From Centropus unirufus (Eukaryota; Chordata; Aves; Cuculiformes; Centropidae), in assembly GCA_013397695.1 (NCBI GenBank), contig VYZI01000846.1, positions 3,049 through 67,048 of the forward strand: 64,000 nt of DNA, read 5' to 3'. Positions 1-10,975 of the stretch are shown here, one piece after another. A program made the position numbers and the translations under genes. Position 1 is the first letter of the stretch; every line of letters begins with the position of its first letter. The notes under the pieces are model-generated. The model searched no databases. It saw only the letters and a program-made list of their open reading frames with translations, and was not told the DNA's origin.

Positions 1-18
1 AAAAAAATATTGATGCGG

Positions 19-75
19 TTTAAAGTCCATTCTCACACAAACCTTTCTATGATTCTATGATTCTATGGTTCTGTG
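19..75 (+). mobile_element. CR1: CR1 3' terminus (short fragment)
   Basis: Only the extreme 3' end of a CR1 is present. A degenerate copy of the usual end leads into three to four ATTCTATG-type units at about 45-75, the CR1 tail. The copy is truncated to about 57 bp. Confidence 0.75.
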
Positions 76-1336
76 AGATGATTATTGGAAGGCAGGAAAG
101 GGGAAATGTGATGTCCACCCTAATAATTCTGCCCATGCCGCACAGCATGCGCTTCCCAACCCGTCTCCACGTGGGACTCCCCATGAGTCACTCCTTTATG
201 AAGACTTGGCTTTGCAAACTAAGCAAGCAGGTTAAGTACTCAAGTTACAGAATTATTATCCAGGCCATTCCCTGGAGCCTGGAATGGAGTGCATAAGCTG
301 TAAAGGCTGCATAATAAACCAGAGCGGGAATGCTCAGCAGCTTCACAAGCAGGAACGCTGTCATTGCCTTCGCTCCGTGGGGAGCACTAATTGCAGCACT
401 TGCTGCAGTCCCCTCCAGCCTACTGACAGAATGCCAATTCCAGGCAAGAACTAATTTATCAGTGGCTGGAGTGGCTAAAGAGAATATATCTCCTGTCATG
501 TCCCAGGCTATGGCTGCCGTGTTTCTGGTGTAGCTTTTGTTGCTCTCACAAATAACGCATGGGAGCCGGGTATTTCTGCGATGAGCAAGAACGTCCTCTA
601 GGCTTCCAGTCTTATTAGATAACAGTTGTTCTACATTAATCTGTTTTAATGAAGTTCCTGACCTTCTTCCTTGGTAGACTGATGAGTAATTTGCCAAATC
701 AAATCTTGCCTTGTGTCTTAATCTCATTTTGCAAATAATCCCAATAACTCATGTATGAGCACTTACATTGCTACGACTGCACAAGAGAAAATAGAGAGTA
801 GTACATGCAGAGACTGATACTGTGGGTAATTATGTCATGTGGTTCTTCGGACATTGATTGCTAGTTCTGATTCATGGGAAAGACTATACACAAGAAAGAT
901 GTGGAGTATTAAGTCCCATAAAAATGTATGCAGATGTCTTCAACAAACCAATGTAGTCATAAAGTAACCAGGCAATGTGGAAAAAAAGGTCGTATTTATG
1001 GTGCGTTACATAAGTCAAGAGATTTAGTGAGATCTTGTAACAAAGTGAGAGTAATTAAATGCCTTAGAATCAGGAATTGGACACTGTAAATGAAAAATGT
1101 CTGAAGAGGAACAGTTAATAGAGGATGTCAGTGTGTGTTTCTAGAGAAGTTAATGGGCATGATTAAATCTATTTTTTATTTCTATCTATAAAACATGTTG
1201 GTTCTTAGGTGCTGAATTCTACCTCTATGCATTGAAAGAAGTGAGGAAGAAGTGAAGAGTCAAGTGCAGCTGGGTAACAAGGGGGAGAAAAGAGGAACAA
1301 GGACATAGGAAGTGCTTTTAAGATTATGGCTTAGAT
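76..1336. other. Unique sequence, no gene seen
   Basis: No repeat or gene is recognised. The part from 245 to 760 is listed separately as a possible conserved element. The rest (760-1336) is AT-rich and featureless apart from short A runs. Confidence 0.6.
245..760. promoter_or_regulatory. Possible conserved non-coding element
   Basis: This repeat-free block retains several CpGs and contains AT-rich homeodomain-like cores (ctaatttatc, acattaatctgttttaatga). A 160-codon open frame crosses it on the minus strand (245-727), but its product resembles no family I know. I infer regulatory DNA from texture only. A cross-species alignment would decide. Confidence 0.2.
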
Positions 1337-1761
1337 TAGAGTTCAGAGGGCTGGAGCACTTCCCGTAGAAGAACAGGCTGAGAGAGTTGGAGTTGTTCGT
1401 CCTGGAGAAGAGAAAGCTGCAGGGAGACCTTAGAGCAGCTTCCAGTGCTGAAAGGGGCTCCAGGAAAGCTGGGGAGGGGCCCTATAGCAGGTAGAGCAGG
1501 GATAGGATGAGAGGGGATGGTTTTAATCTGAAAGAGGGGAAGATTGAGATGAGATCTTAGGGAAAAATATTTTCCTGTGAGGGTGGGGAGGCCCTGGCCC
1601 AGGTTGCCCAGAGCAGTGGTGGCTGCCCCATCCCTGGTGGTGTTGAAGTCCAGGTTGGATGGGGCTTGGAGCCCCCTGATCCAGTGGGAGGTGTCCCTGC
1701 CCATGGCCGGGGTAGGACTGGATGGGCTTGGAGGTCCCTTGGACCTGAACCATTCCATGAT
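1337..1761 (+). mobile_element. CR1: CR1 fragment, group A
   Basis: The copy starts in the gagggctggagcacttcccg block and runs through the ggagaagagaaagctgcagg, gaggccctggcccaggttgc and ccccctgatccagtgggagg blocks to a worn 3' end (aaccattccatgat). It is 5'-truncated and about 425 bp. Open frames on both strands here are accidental. Confidence 0.93.
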
Positions 1762-1929
1762 AAGAAGGATGAAAAGGGGATGTGCAGCAAAGTCTGAACA
1801 AAGTAAGAGTTTACTGTATTGAAAACTCCAGATGCTACCATTCGCAGACAAGATTTCAAAACTCCTGCCTGGCACCCAGTCACATCCAGCAGCCTTATTG
1901 CCACCCTGTATTTCACTATTTAAACATTT

Positions 1930-2090
1930 CATAGAATCATCGAATGGTTTGAGTAGAATTGATCAGGGGGCTCCAAGCCCCATCCAGGCTGGCCTTGAAC
2001 ACCTCCAGGGATGGGGCAGCCCCCACTGCTCTGGGCAACCTGGGCCAGGGCCTCCCCACCCTCACAGCAAAAAATTTCTTCCTAAGATCT
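1930..2090 (-). mobile_element. CR1: CR1 fragment, group A, internal deletion
   Basis: On the plus strand it begins with catagaatcatcgaatggtt (the complement of the CR1 tail), then jumps to gatcagggggctccaagccc. About 60 bp that normally lie between (through ccatgggcagggacacctcc) are missing. It faces the preceding plus-strand copy tail to tail, 168 bp away. Confidence 0.9.
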
Positions 2091-3055
2091 TTTACTGTTT
2101 TTATTTAATTTAATTCAGTGAATATGTGGGTATCTTCATTTTTTCCTATTGCTTCATGGGTTTTTTTTGGATGTCGCACTTTGATCTCTCCATTGGTAAA
2201 ATGAACAGCCCTTACTCTCCAGTCTAATGTTTAATAGATGAGCATCTTTCTGCTCACAGAGTACAGATCGACCTGTTTTTAGGAATTTTTTTTTTTAAAA
2301 ACCATGTTGGCTTTTTGAAGGAGAAAACAGGCAGATCTTACATTGTGTTTTTCTTGCGCATTATACTTAGTTAATCACCATTGTGAAACCGATGAAGGAT
2401 GAACCTAACTACAACATCCTTTTTCATTTTTTACAGGATTTTGTAATGGATTTTACAACTTATCTCACTTAAGGGATAGATCTTGTTCATAAGCAAATAA
2501 AAAAATCACTTTCTTTGAACGGTGAGGATATTTGTCCAGGATAGAAGCAGAAGTGAGCTGCAGCTATTTTTCTTGCAGCTGCTCCCACAAATATACGTGC
2601 TCTTCACTATTCTCAGTGAGAGATATCAATTAAGTGTCCTTTCATTAAAAGCAAAGTATATGACTACAGTTTTAAAAGCTCAGCTGATCATCCAGTGTCA
2701 GATATGCTTCTGCCTGATCTTGCTCTCCTATGTTTTGCTCCCTGGTTCTACATTTTCCTTCACAGCCCTTAGGAGGTGTGGGGAATTTCTAATGTCAGCA
2801 CAGGTTTGAAAGCAGGCTGTGTAATGTCAGGGGTAATCGAGCTGGATCAAGATGACTGCATGGCTCACCAGGACTGACAGGAGATAACTGCAGCATGATT
2901 CCTACTTTGTCAGTAAGAAAGCATCTTTGTCTACAAAATATTGTCAGAAATGGTGAGAGCCTTTTTACTCGACATCCATTTAATGTCTCTGCAATGATGC
3001 TTTGAAACCACTGTGAGGGAAATTTTCCTGGGCGCATCAGACCAGAATATCAGAA
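2091..3055. other. Unique AT-rich sequence
   Basis: No gene or known repeat is seen. T-rich runs occur at about 2161-2170 and 2287-2296. Open frames are short. Confidence 0.6.
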
Positions 3056-3490
3056 AATCATAGAATGGGTTGTGGGGGAAGTGATCTTAGAGATCACCCA
3101 GTTCCAACCCCTGCCATGGGCAGGGACACCTCCCACTGGATCAGGGGACTCCAAGCCCCATCCAACCTGGCCTTCAACACCTCCAGGGATGGGGCAGCCA
3201 CCACTGCTCTAAGAAACCTGGGCCTCCCCACCCTCACAGCAAAACATTTAATCCTAAGATCTCATCTCCATCTCCCCTCTTTCAGCTGAAGAGCCCTTGT
3301 CCTATAATTACGTTCCCTGGCAGTGAGTCTCTCCCTTTCTTACAAGCCCTCTTCCAGCACTGGAAGCTGCTCTAAGGTCTCCCTGGAGCCTTCTCTTCTC
3401 CAGGCTGAACTACCCAACTCTCTCATCCTGTCCTCATACGGGAGGTGCTCCAGCCCCTGGATCATCTTTGTGGCCTCCTGCTCAAGCAGG
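3056..3490 (-). mobile_element. CR1: CR1 fragment, group A
   Basis: The plus strand shows the reverse complement of a group A element from atcatagaatgggtt through catgggcagggacacctccc and the tctcttctccaggctgaact block to tcatctttgtggcctcctgc. It is about 435 bp, with a decayed stretch around 3290-3340. Confidence 0.93.
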
Positions 3491-4990
3491 TGTAAATATG
3501 TAACCTGGAAAGGCAAGCTGGCCCCTTCATGAGGCAAAATCTGTGTCACAGGTTGCAGCCCAGGAGCTCAGGCAGGAAGCTGGAGCTCTCCTTCCAGCGC
3601 CTCCTTCATGCAGCCTGGGGAAACAGGACTTGGCCACGACCTACAGGTGCTGACAATGATGGGGAAAGAGCCATAATAACATCATTTCAAGCCGTATTAA
3701 TATACCTGGAAATAGAGACCTGTAACAAACAACTCTCTGCTTTTCTTATTACATCCAGTTTTGCTGTCGATGAACAAATACCTGCCTAAGTGTAAATGGA
3801 AATATGTTATTAATAATGCTCCCTACAGGCACACTGTGCTTATCTTCAAGCTAAACAAAAAATCCAGAAAATAAAAGAAGCTTTTTGGAGAGCTTAAACA
3901 TTCCACAGAAGAGATTAAGTTTTCTAGTTGTGGTTGGCTGACGGAGTCATTAAGGTCAGGCTTGCAGAGCATCCAGCCTGACCTCAGGCATCTCCTGGGT
4001 CGCAGTTGCTCACCTTGTAACCTGCGTCACTCCTAGCTGAGCAGGGATTTTGGGGGAGAAACCCAGTTAGGATTTAGAGATGAATTCAAGGTCTTCTTGT
4101 AAATAGGCTAAATATATCCTGAGCCTCTGAAAAAAGCGGAGTGCTGTCAAAAAAAGAGCAAGTGCGGGGAGGTAAAAACAATGTTTCTGAAGAGCAGCGA
4201 CAATCACAGTGTGGGTTAGGCACGCTCGTTGTTTTGAGGTCCTTGTTAAAACCATGACAGCTTAAAGCACTCTTCGGAAATGAAACACTGGAAGAAAATG
4301 CTGTGGGACTGCTGAGAGAGTGGTTTTTGGTTTTTTTTTGCAACAAATTCCAGAGCTGAAAAGTGGAGGAGTGCATTGACTGCATGCCCAGGAGAGAAAG
4401 CAAAAATGGATATGAACAAACCATTGCAAAGCACTGTGTTTCGGCAGCTGAGCAAGTGATCGTGCAGGTGTTTGGATCGAACGAGCTCTGCCTGGACGTC
4501 GCGGCACAGAGGAGCTCACGCGGTGGGTAATTACTTCAGCCTGGCTGACAGTGATACATTTATTAAGCCATGATAAGCCACTGCTTTCACTTGTCCGTCC
4601 AAGCCTGGAGTACTTCTAGAGTGATAAAGTCCAAACAGAGATTGTAAAGATTTCTACCTGCAGGAGCAAATTAAATTTCTGTCCCTGTGCTACCAAGACT
4701 CTGAGCAGAGCGAGTAATTTATGTCAAGAGGGTGACCAGCCTCTTGGCAGGGGTAAGGGAAGTGGAGGAGCAGAGTCTAGGGAGAAATTCTGGGAGGCAG
4801 AATCTTGATCCCTGTGTAGAAGAGAAATTGCAGAAAGCCTCTGAGGCTGAGGAATTGAATTCTTATAGAGAAACCTTGAAAAATCTTTCAGTGCGTTGGC
4901 AGGAAGCAGCAAGACAGGTGGGCAGCCAGAGTGTTGCCATTTAAAATTCAGATTCTGGGCAACAACGTGCTTTTCTGGTTTCCTCCGCCA
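3491..4990. other. Unique sequence, no gene seen
   Basis: This 1.5 kb stretch contains no recognised repeat. The block 4086-4640 is listed as a possible regulatory element. Several overlapping minus-strand open frames (up to 125 codons) have no recognisable product. Confidence 0.55.
4086..4640. promoter_or_regulatory. Possible conserved non-coding element
   Basis: CpGs cluster at 4451-4526 (atcgtgc, gatcgaacgag, gacgtcgcgg, cacgcggtg) in otherwise CpG-poor DNA. They are followed by a TAATTA-type core (ggtaattacttc) and a GATA-type core (atgataagcc). The mixture suggests an enhancer, but this is inference from motif texture only. Confidence 0.2.
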
Positions 4991-5298
4991 AGAATCATGG
5001 AAACACAGAAGGTGATTTTGGTTGGAAGGGACCTCCAAGCCCATCCAGTTCCACCCCTTGCCATAGTCAGGGACACCTCCCGCTGGATCAGGGGGCTCCA
5101 AGCCCCATCCAACCTGGCCTTCAACACCTCCAGGGACGGGGCAGCCACCGCTTCTCTGGGCAACCTGGACCAGGGCCTCCCTACCCTAAGAGTGAAGAAT
5201 TTCTTCCTAATGCCTAAACTAAATCTTCCCCTTTACAATTTAAAGCCAATTGCCCTCATCCAATTCCTCTACATCCTTGTAAAAAAATCCCTCTCCAA
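4991..5298 (-). mobile_element. CR1: CR1 fragment, group A variant
   Basis: Reverse-complement CR1 from agaatcatggaaacacagaa through gttggaagggacctccaagc and tggatcagggggctccaagc. The far part (after 5200) diverges and matches an older-looking variant (gccaattgccctcatccaat). Confidence 0.92.
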
Positions 5299-5980
5299 TC
5301 CTCTCCAAACTTATTTCTCAGCTCTGAAATAATGTCTCTTTTGCTTTGCAGGGAGCAGAGCTACCACATCCCAAACACAAAGTCGTGGGAATATTCTAAC
5401 CATCACTGATTACAAATGCTGCTCCTGTAGGCTGGGTTTCAGCCAGCAGTTTTGAACATAGACCATTTTTCTGCCTGGATTTGGTCATTTCCCAAGCTAC
5501 AGTAAATGAATGCCTCACATATATGCATGCATTTATTTTCTTCTCTTCTCCTTAAGCTCGTCGTTTAAGGTTAAATCAATTTATGGAGCTAAATGAGGAT
5601 GGCAGAGAACAAAACATGGACATGGCTTATAGGCACACAAAGAAAGCTGGCTTAGTTTTGTTCTCTCTCACCTGGCATCTGCTATGGCTCTCAGGCTAGA
5701 GTCTCCATTGAAAAACTGTGCCTCTACACACACAACCAATCTATTTGAGAAACTAAAAAAGGCACTTCACCGATACATTGATAAGAATATTGTATATCAG
5801 GTGGTAAGCAAGAGGAAAGGAAGCAGTAGCTTGTGCTATAATATCTTTGCAAATACCTGCACTGTCAATAAAAGATTCTGGGAGAATTTTGTTGCAGGAA
5901 CCAGTGATCTGAAAAATAGGTGGCAGAGAATCAGATGGACAAGATCTCTGCATTCATTGCTCCAGTACAAATGGATGATG
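5299..5980. other. Unique sequence, no gene seen
   Basis: No known repeat is seen. It includes atatatgcatgcat near 5520 and AT-rich flanks. A frame open from 5684 into the next CR1 is not a gene, because its C-terminal half is translated CR1. Confidence 0.55.
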
Positions 5981-6620
5981 CAGAGTGCTGAGGTGACCAA
6001 GGCAGCCAGCAGCATCCTGGTTTGGATCAGCCATGGTGTGGCCAGCAGGAGCGGGGAAGGGAACATCCCCCAGTACTTGATGCTGGTGAGGTCCCACCTT
6101 GAATCCTGGGTTCAGTTTTGGGCCCCTCACTGCAAGATGGACCTTGAGGGGCTGGAATGCATCTGGAGAAGGGAACGGAGCTGGGAAGGGTCTGGAGCGC
6201 AGGGGTTCTGGGAGTGGCTGAGGGAGCTGGAATCTGTTCAGCCTGGAGAAGAGGAGGCTGAGGGGAGACCTCATCCCTGCCTCCAAGTGCCTGGAAGGAG
6301 GGTGTGGTGGTGGAGGTGAGTGCTGGGCTCTTCTCCCAAGTAATGAGAGATAGGATGAGCGAAAAAGCCTCAAATTACACCAGAGAATGTTTAGATTGGA
6401 CGCCAGAAAAAATGTCTTTACTGACAGAGTGGTGAAGCACTGGCAGAGGCTGCCCAGAGCAGGGGTGGTCTCCATGCATGTAGAGGTTTAATAACTGTGT
6501 GGCTGTGGCACTTCAGGACATTGCTGAGTACGCACGGTGGTGCAGGGCTGACAGTTGGGCTGGATGATCTTAGAGGTCTTTTCCAACCTCAGTGACTCGG
6601 TGATTTCTATGATTCTATGA
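5981..6620 (+). mobile_element. CR1: CR1 fragment, group D, 640 bp
   Basis: This is one of the longer copies. It reads from gctgaggtgaccaaggcagc and ggatcagccatggtgtggcc through ctggagaagaggaggctgag and the 3' part (gcacttcaggacattgctga, gggctggatgatcttagagg) to a tail of two ATTCTATG units. It is 5'-truncated in the region just after the reverse transcriptase C-terminus. Confidence 0.95.
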
Positions 6621-6854
6621 AATACTTATATTCATATACAGGGAATTATTGAGGTGGAGCAAAGGGTTCCAGTTGCATTGGTACTTAGGGCTGATGCAAA
6701 TGTAATGGGATTACTGCATTAGATCCTTTGTCCACAGCTCCAGGAGGAGGTTAAGAGGTTAAACAAGGCTCATGCTGGAACTAAACAACTGTTGAAAATA
6801 TGGGAAAATATGCCCTGGTAGCAACAGACTGCTGGAGCACAATGTGGGTAATTT
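6621..6854. other. Unique sequence between two CR1 copies
   Basis: Nothing recognisable is seen. It may be worn extension of the ancient CR1 to its right. Confidence 0.4.
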
Positions 6855-7065
6855 AGAAAGAGATTAAAAGATGACTTGATCATAACAAGTAAGTACCGAC
6901 ATGGGGAATAGAAATTAAGATAATGGGCTCTTGAGTCTTTCAGGCACATATGTAACAAGATCTAGTGGTTGGAAGCTGAAATTAGACAAATTAAGAGTAG
7001 AAATAAAATACACGCTTGATGATGAGAGTAAATTAACCAATGGGCCCACTAGCTGGGTGTTGGGA
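6855..7065 (+). mobile_element. CR1: Ancient, highly diverged CR1
   Basis: The series aaaagatgacttgatcataa, acatggggaatagaaattaa, gataatgggctcttgagtct, gtggttggaagctgaaatta and gtaaattaaccaatggg follows the order of an old CR1 consensus known from turtles, crocodilians and birds. It has many substitutions and no ATTCTATG tail. This recognition is from memory, and a repeat-library search would confirm it. Confidence 0.6.
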
Positions 7066-7390
7066 AACATATAAATAGAACACATACATGGCTGGAAATG
7101 TGTAAACTGGTGAGGGAGTTATCAAAACAACACGATGGTTTGTTTTGGAAGGTCTTCTGATGAGCATCACGCTGATGGTTGGCAGGACAGGAGGAATACT
7201 CAGGGTAAATAGTCTAGGAGTTCCTGACCACTGCTGATGATTAGGATGTAATGACACAGGTTCCCTCAGCTCTGGTCTCGTTGGAATGGTCTTGTTTGTA
7301 AACCATGCAAAGCTTTTAGATGTTTTCTACTTGTCCCAGGTCTGCTCCCTGTGGGTCCCCATTGCAGGAAGGCAGAAGAGGAGAAGGTGC
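7066..7390. other. Unique sequence
   Basis: No gene or repeat is recognised. Confidence 0.55.
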
Positions 7391-7669
7391 TTCACCAGGG
7401 AATGCAGGGATGTGACAAGGATAATGGCTTTAAGCTGAAAGAGAAGTGGCTGAGGTAAGATCTTGGCAAGAAATATTCTGTGAGGGTGATGAGGAACTGG
7501 TGGCTGTGGTTGCTCAAAGAAGTGGTTGCTGCCCCATCCCTGGAGGTGTTCAAGGCCAGGTTGGATGGGGCTTGGAGCCCCCTGATCCAGTGGAAATTGT
7601 CCCTGCAGGGCTGTGCAACTGGGTGGACTTTGAGTCCCCTTCCAATCCAACCCATGCTATGATTCTATG
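7391..7669 (+). mobile_element. CR1: CR1 fragment, group A
   Basis: It runs from an eroded agggaatgcagggatgtgac block through gctgccccatccctggaggt and gcccctgatccagtgg-type sequence to a clean tail (cccatgctatgattctatg). Around 7595 the usual gggaggtgtccctgcccatg is damaged. Confidence 0.93.
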
Positions 7670-8702
7670 TTAAGTGGGATGGAATGCTTTGCCGTGACTC
7701 CTTGCACCCAGGCACCCTTCACCTTGGGTGTGTCAAGAAAGAGGAGCCAGTGGAGGGAGATAAGAAAGTAATTGTTTAGCTGTCACTGAAACCCAAGGCA
7801 TTGTAGTCCCAGAGATTGGCAGAGGTTAATTAAAAATGTGAATTTGAAATGATTCCATTAAACTGGTACAAATCCCATTTTGAACACTCATTTTTCATTC
7901 TAAAAATACAGGCTCGAATTTGGTTTAAGGAACCGTGCTCAGGTAACCTAAGATGGGAACTTTTTCAGCCCCAAAGACAGAGCAGTGTGTGAAGGGGGCA
8001 CCACCTGGTGTGAAATGGGGTGCATCTTAAATCTCACAGTCTTGTGAAAAAGAGATATAAGTGCAATTAATTCTTTTAACCAGTGTGTCAATACTTCTCT
8101 CTTTCCCTGTCTATTTTCCTCTCCCAAATTACATGTACATCAAGCATAAGTCAACACAAGATGCTTTCCCAGCTCTCTGGGCTTCAGGTCACTTGCAGTG
8201 AAGGTAATCATCCAGATAAAACTGGGTTTTGAGAGTTCAGCCCTCTCTTTAAATCACACTGGGTGTAAGTTAATTCTTTCTAATACTACATTTTGTGCAG
8301 CAGCTTTTTGGCTACTTCATCTAAAGGAAATATTTTAGGGGGTGCGAATACAATGCAAATAGGCTATTACAGTTTCTTTTCCATCCTGGCTTCAGGAATG
8401 GGGCAAGGGGTATATTTTGGTTCATCAAAGGCCACCCTTTATTCTGAAGTAGAAAATGAAAGATTTTTCTGTACTTTGAGATGCATTGTTTATGACTTTT
8501 GATTTGTAGTTTACAAAATGAGCTGCGAGTTGTTCTGTAGGTTATCTCAGGAATACCCTTTGGAAATGAGTGGGCAAATGTTGGAGACAGCTTCCCACGA
8601 GTAATTTCTGTGATCCTGTAAAAAAGGTTAGACCTGCTTCATTACCATGTATTATGAAAACTGGTAAACATTCAGCTACTACTACTACTACAGCTACCTA
8701 CT
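7670..8702. other. Unique sequence with small (CTA)n run
   Basis: No gene is seen. A (CTA)5 microsatellite lies at 8676-8691, just before the next CR1. The rest is unique and AT-leaning. Confidence 0.55.
8676..8691. repeat. (CTA)n microsatellite
   Basis: Five consecutive CTA units are visible directly upstream of a short CR1 end. Confidence 0.8.
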
Positions 8703-8791
8703 AGGAGGTGTCCCTGCCTGTGACAGGGGTTGGAACTGGATGGGCTTTAAGGTCCCTTCCAACCCAACCCATTCTGTAACTCTGTGATTCC
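8703..8791 (+). mobile_element. CR1: CR1 3' end, group A, about 90 bp
   Basis: A very short 5'-truncated copy begins at aggaggtgtccctgcctgtg and ends in a worn tail (attctgtaactctgtgattc). It belongs to a recurrent class of copies truncated about 90-125 bp from the 3' end. Confidence 0.9.
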
Positions 8792-9050
8792 AAGCATCAT
8801 AACTGTGGGAAATATCTGTAGAACTCTAATTCACTTCTGAGAAATGTGCTCAATACAACGACAAGGGAAGAAGGCTTTTCTTTATCCAGAGCACTGTCAT
8901 GACAATTACAACTGGAACAAAGGAAGAAACACCATTTATCAACAGGTTGACTTGTCCTGGCTTTACTTTACTTGGAAACCAGTGACATTTTAATATGGTT
9001 AAGTCTTTTGGGATAAGGCAGATCACCTTGCAGTGCAATGTGCTTGTTGG
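8792..9050. other. Unique sequence
   Basis: No gene or repeat is recognised between the two CR1 ends. Confidence 0.5.
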
Positions 9051-9241
9051 GGGGGGGAGGCCCTGACCCAGGTTGCCCAGAGCAGCGGTGGCTGCCCCAT
9101 CCCTGGAGGTGTTCAAGGCCAGGTTGGATGGGGCTTGGAGCTCCTTGATCCAGTGGGAGGTGTCCCTGCCCATGGCAGGGGCTGGAAGTGGGTGGGCTTT
9201 AAGATCTCTTCCAACCCAAATCATTTGCTGATTCTGTGATG
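9051..9241 (+). mobile_element. CR1: CR1 fragment, group A
   Basis: The copy starts in a G run at 9050-9060 that replaces the usual gagggtggggagg. It continues through ggttgcccagagcagcggtg and cttgatccagtgggaggtgt to the tail tgctgattctgtgatg. Confidence 0.93.
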
Positions 9242-10344
9242 TTCAGCGGGTTGAACAGAGCAGGGCATGTGAGAGTCATGATGTGTAAGTTGTGTGTTTC
9301 GCACGGTCTCTGTTTATGCAGTGTTTCTGAGATACAACAATTAGATATCTTCAGCTGAATCTGTTTTTTTTTCCATTCTTTATGTCCTCATCAGAACTTG
9401 GAATGAAAATCTTGACTCCTTGTGGCTAATGCAAGGCTCTATTGAAGCTCTGGTCTTACTCCGTACACTATGACTGGCCCAACAGGTTGGAGACACAGAT
9501 CTTACTTCTGAGTGTAAAGATCTCCTAGCAGACCGTTGGACAACGGCAAATGCTGTCAAAGGAAATGTTCTTTGTTTTTTCACTGTGTTTCTTTATCTTT
9601 CTTTTTCCGAGTGATTGTTCTGGGCAATAAAAGAAACCTGAAAAGAGACAATCAGCAGGGAAGCCCAGATGACTGGCAGCTCTACTGAAGCTGTTTAGCT
9701 TCTTTTAAAACTATCCTCGGATTTGCAAAGAGGGCTTTTCTGTGCAGCCATTGATTCCTGGTTTGCATTTGTGTAGCATGTAATAAACAAAACCTCTGAT
9801 CCACCTTGAGCCTCCGGGGCCCCTTTGTGCAGCCTGAGATCAACAAGTTCATTCAGCAGTGTAAATCACACGGAAAGGAAGCTGAACCGGCTGGGTACAT
9901 CAAAGCTCTGCACTGAGGGGAAATATCACTTATTCCTTCTCTGCTCCCAGGACAGAATGTTCATCTCATGTTCCTGCAAATATTCACCAGAAAGGACTCT
10001 TCAGCACCATTGGTGTTACAGTTAAAGAGGTTTCTCCAAAAGCCAAATGAAATTTTGGAGGTGATAATTTCTTTTCTTCTTCCACCAGTGGAGAAAAATT
10101 AATTCCCCTCACATTTAGACATATTTTACCTGTGTTATCATCCACACCGTACCCATTTCCTACATCTATCCAAACTTTTCTACCTCTCCAGCCAGTTGAT
10201 GCTTGCTGGCTGGCTAAATACTTCAATTTCTCTCCTGCAAATTCTTTCCAACTTTTTATATCTTTCTCCCTTGAAATCCAGTATGCAGAACATGGGGGGG
10301 CACCTCAGTGTCCTGTATCCTGTTCCCAGGTCTCCTGTTAATGT
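9242..10344. other. Unique sequence, no gene seen
   Basis: No repeat is recognised. The sequence is mixed, with a pyrimidine-rich part at about 10068-10270. Open frames are short and featureless. Confidence 0.55.
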
Positions 10345-10538
10345 AGAATCATAGGATAACCACTGAGGTTGGAAAGGACCTCTCAGACCTTCCAGCCCAA
10401 CTGCCAGCCCACCCGCACCGTGCTTACTGAACCATATCTCAAAGTGCCAAATTTACACACTTTTTTAACCCCTCCAGGGATGGAGACTCCACCACTGCCC
10501 TGAGCAGCCTGTTCTGATGCTTTGTTAAAAATCTCCAG
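10345..10538 (-). mobile_element. CR1: CR1 fragment, group D
   Basis: Reverse-complement CR1 starts at agaatcataggataaccact, continues with gaggttggaaaggacctctc, and reaches ttaacccctccagggatgga and gagcagcctgttctgatgct. The wording differs from group A throughout. Confidence 0.88.
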
Positions 10539-10821
10539 CGGGATCTGCCGTTTAACTAACATAAGCAGCACATGGTTCACTCACAGAGGGCTGTACTCTA
10601 CTAATAGCTACAAATCTTTCACAGATATTCAATGTTCCTTTAAAACAGAGAACAAAACCAGACACTGAATTGATGCCAACAGTGGCACATACTAAAGATG
10701 CAGAGGTTCAGCTGGATAAACCTTCATCTAACCACACAGTTTTTCAGTTTAAATGGATTATCTTAGATATACAAACAGCTGAATGCAGATCAGCTGCATT
10801 TTTGTCCTTATGCCCTGTTGT
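10539..10821. other. Unique sequence
   Basis: No gene or repeat is recognised. Confidence 0.5.
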
Positions 10822-10975
10822 CATGGCTGCCCCATCCCTGGAGGTGTCCAAAGCCAGGTTGGATGGGGCTTGGAGCTCCCTGATCCAGTGGGAGGTGTCC
10901 CTGCCCATGGCAGAGGGGTTGGAACTGGCTGGGCTTTAAGGGCCCTTCCAACACAAACCGTTCCATGATTCTATA
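10822..10975 (+). mobile_element. CR1: CR1 3' end, group A
   Basis: It begins at catggctgccccatccctgg and runs through ctccctgatccagtgggagg to ccgttccatgattctatacc. It is about 154 bp and 5'-truncated. Confidence 0.93.

Noticed and set aside
245..727. A 160-codon minus-strand frame outside repeats.
   Set aside because: No recognisable domain, signal peptide or homologue, and no promoter or splice context. Kept only as part of a possible non-coding element.
1336..1932. A 198-codon minus-strand frame.
   Set aside because: Nearly all of it is the antisense of the CR1 at 1337-1761.
5684..6319. The longest open frame in the window (211 codons, plus).
   Set aside because: Its C-terminal half translates CR1 sequence (5981 onward), and its N-terminal half resembles no protein. 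It is a chance frame.
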